A stretch of 64,000 nucleotides of DNA from Lysinibacillus sp. G4S2. GTDB lineage: Bacteria > Bacillota > Bacilli > Bacillales_A > Planococcaceae. Under the pieces are notes generated by a model that ran no database searches, was not told the origin of the DNA, and was given only the letters and a program-made list of their open reading frames with translations. This document shows positions 62,729 to 64,000 of this stretch, in pieces. A program made the translations under genes and the position numbers. The stretch's first letter is position 1; each line of letters opens with the position of its first letter. The DNA is taken from positions 1,678,001-1,742,000 of the forward strand of contig NZ_JAUCFJ010000002.1 in assembly GCF_030348505.1 (NCBI RefSeq), in the 5' to 3' direction.

Positions 62729-64000
62729 ATGGCTCTGAATCAAGAAAATACAATGTCCCAACAGTTAAAACGTAATTTTATTGAATTGACTAACAAGATG
62801 ACAAAGAATGAGGCAATTGAGGAAGCCAATCGTTGTCTGTATTGTTATGATGCACCATGTATTAAAGCATGTCCTACGAGTATTCAAATCCCAAATTTTA
62901 TAAAAAAAATTGCTTCTGGTAATATGAAGGGCTCTGCTACGATTATATTAGAAGCAAATCCAATTGGTGCAAGCTGTGCGAGGGTTTGTCCAACGGAGGA
63001 ACTATGTGAAGGGGCGTGTGTGTTAAATTCCTCAACAAAGCCAATTAAAATCGGAGAGTTACAGCGCTATGCAACAGATTGGGCAATGGAAACGAATGCA
63101 CAGCTATTTAAGCAAGGGCAAAGTAATGGTCAAAAGGTAGCGATTATTGGTGCAGGTCCTGCTGGTTTATCGACAGCTCGTGAACTTAGCCGTTTTGGCT
63201 ATGCTGTCACAATCTATGAAGCTGAATCGAAAGCGGGTGGTTTAGGTAGCTATGGTATTGTATCGTTCCGCCTACCAAATGAAGTCGTTGATTGGGAAGT
63301 TGAGCAAATTGAAAAACTTGGTGTGGAAATCAAAACGAACACAACTGTCGGTGTTGATATTTCTGCGGATGAGATTTTAGAGCAATATGACAGTGTTATT
63401 TTAGCAGTTGGAATGGGGGCTGTCCCAAACCTTGGCATTGAAGGAGAAGATTTAGACGGCGTACATGATGCCATCGAATTTGTCAGGAAGACAAAAATGG
63501 GACCGCTTACAAAAGATATCGTTGGGAAGCGGGTAGCTGTCATTGGTGCAGGTAATACCGCGATTGACGGTGCTACATGTGCTGTGCGTTTAGGTGCTGA
63601 CAATGTCCAGATTCTTTATAGAAGAACAGAAAAAGAAATGACTGCGTACAAATTTGAATATGAATTTGCCAAGCAGGATGGTGTTGAATTTAAGTGGCTA
63701 ACAGCACCGAAAAAAATTATTGGTAATGAGGCAGGTAAGGTAGTAGGCATTGAATGTGTGAAAATGAAGCTCGGTGAAGCAGGTGCAGATGGTCGTCAAA
63801 GACCTGAAGTAATTGAAGGATCTGTTTTTATTATTGAAGTGGATGCTGTTATTAAGGCAATAGGTCAAACACGTTTTGTGTCATTGATTGAAGCTTTTGG
63901 TTTACAACATACAAATGGCGTTGTTGATATTGACGAAACGACAATGCAAACTTCGAATGACAAAGTATTTGCATGTGGAGATGTCGTCTTCGGAAATGGT
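62729..64000 (+). CDS. preT: NAD-dependent dihydropyrimidine dehydrogenase subunit PreT (3' end outside window)
   Basis: PreT is the flavin and Fe-S electron-transfer subunit that, with PreA, reduces uracil or thymine to the dihydro form. The first 424 codons are present and remain open to the window end. Two 4Fe-4S motifs occur at the N-terminus (CLYCYDAPCIKACPTS and GASCARVCPTEELCEGACV). An FAD site GAGPAGLSTARELSRFGY and an NAD site GAGNTAIDGA follow, then the C-terminal FAD contact VFACGDVVFGNG. The ATG follows GAGGGGGATG. preA is expected just beyond the window. GltD-like glutamate synthase subunits are relatives, but the context supports PreT. Confidence 0.9.
   Translation, partial: MALNQENTMSQQLKRNFIELTNKMTKNEAIEEANRCLYCYDAPCIKACPTSIQIPNFIKKIASGNMKGSATIILEANPIGASCARVCPTEELCEGACVLNSSTKPIKIGELQRYATDWAMETNAQLFKQGQSNGQKVAIIGAGPAGLSTARELSRFGYAVTIYEAESKAGGLGSYGIVSFRLPNEVVDWEVEQIEKLGVEIKTNTTVGVDISADEILEQYDSVILAVGMGAVPNLGIEGEDLDGVHDAIEFVRKTKMGPLTKDIVGKRVAVIGAGNTAIDGATCAVRLGADNVQILYRRTEKEMTAYKFEYEFAKQDGVEFKWLTAPKKIIGNEAGKVVGIECVKMKLGEAGADGRQRPEVIEGSVFIIEVDAVIKAIGQTRFVSLIEAFGLQHTNGVVDIDETTMQTSNDKVFACGDVVFGNG

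Overview
The window looks like the chromosome of a low-GC, spore-forming Firmicute close to Bacillus. Gene order plus the style of the intergenic repeats suggest Lysinibacillus or a near relative (inference). It carries spore genes (sleB, ypeB, spoIVA), menaquinone and bacillithiol genes and a qcrABC menaquinol:cytochrome c reductase. No rRNA or tRNA genes and no CRISPR array are visible.

Layout. 1-10.7 kb: the sleB-ypeB-dgrA-cmk-S1-der-gpsA-yphE-yphF-spoIVA-hbs block, syntenic with the cmk to hbs region of B. subtilis. 11.3-15.5 kb: mtrA-mtrB, then hepS-menG-hepT-ndk (heptaprenyl diphosphate and menaquinone). 16-19.8 kb: a fatty-acid module (thiolase, type-II 3-hydroxyacyl-CoA dehydrogenase-like SDR, acyl-CoA ligase) set between ndk and cheR. 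20.4-27.8 kb: cheR, then aroC-aroB-aroH-hisC-tyrA-aroA. The trp genes that sit between aroH and hisC in B. subtilis are absent, although the TRAP gene mtrB is kept. 28-34.5 kb: ypiA-ypiB-ypiF-qcrABC-ypjA and a YugP-type zinc peptidase. 34.6-36.6 kb: an IS1182-family element inserted in a dispersed repeat. 36.6-43.5 kb: YitT-family gene, ypjD, dapB, mgsA, bshA, cca, a CPCC-protein pair and birA. 43.6-46.1 kb: a 42-bp minisatellite and a padR-DUF1700-DUF4097 operon on the minus strand. 46.2-47.6 kb: an IS30-family element. 47.7-50.0 kb: a structured leader with an intrinsic terminator, then panBCD. 50.2-54.0 kb: an HExxH protein and dinG. After dinG the B. subtilis order stops; a Phe-Pro repeat protein, a membrane diguanylate cyclase and a DUF378 protein follow. 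57.9-64 kb: two gene remnants, then a PucR regulator divergent from an operon for reductive pyrimidine or hydantoin breakdown (amidohydrolase, dihydropyrimidinase, PreT cut by the window end).

How the genes work together. Most of the window is housekeeping biosynthesis. Chorismate, Tyr and Phe synthesis is one tight run of genes with overlapping starts. The menaquinone genes supply the quinone used by qcrABC. A c-di-GMP PilZ receptor (dgrA) and a GGDEF synthase both occur, which allows a local c-di-GMP circuit.

The most unusual content is non-coding: at least three dispersed repeat families, two minisatellites, a MITE-like element with 11-12 bp flanking direct repeats, a large hairpin inside the IS30 element, and the panB leader. 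I saw no unambiguous new defence or biosynthetic system.
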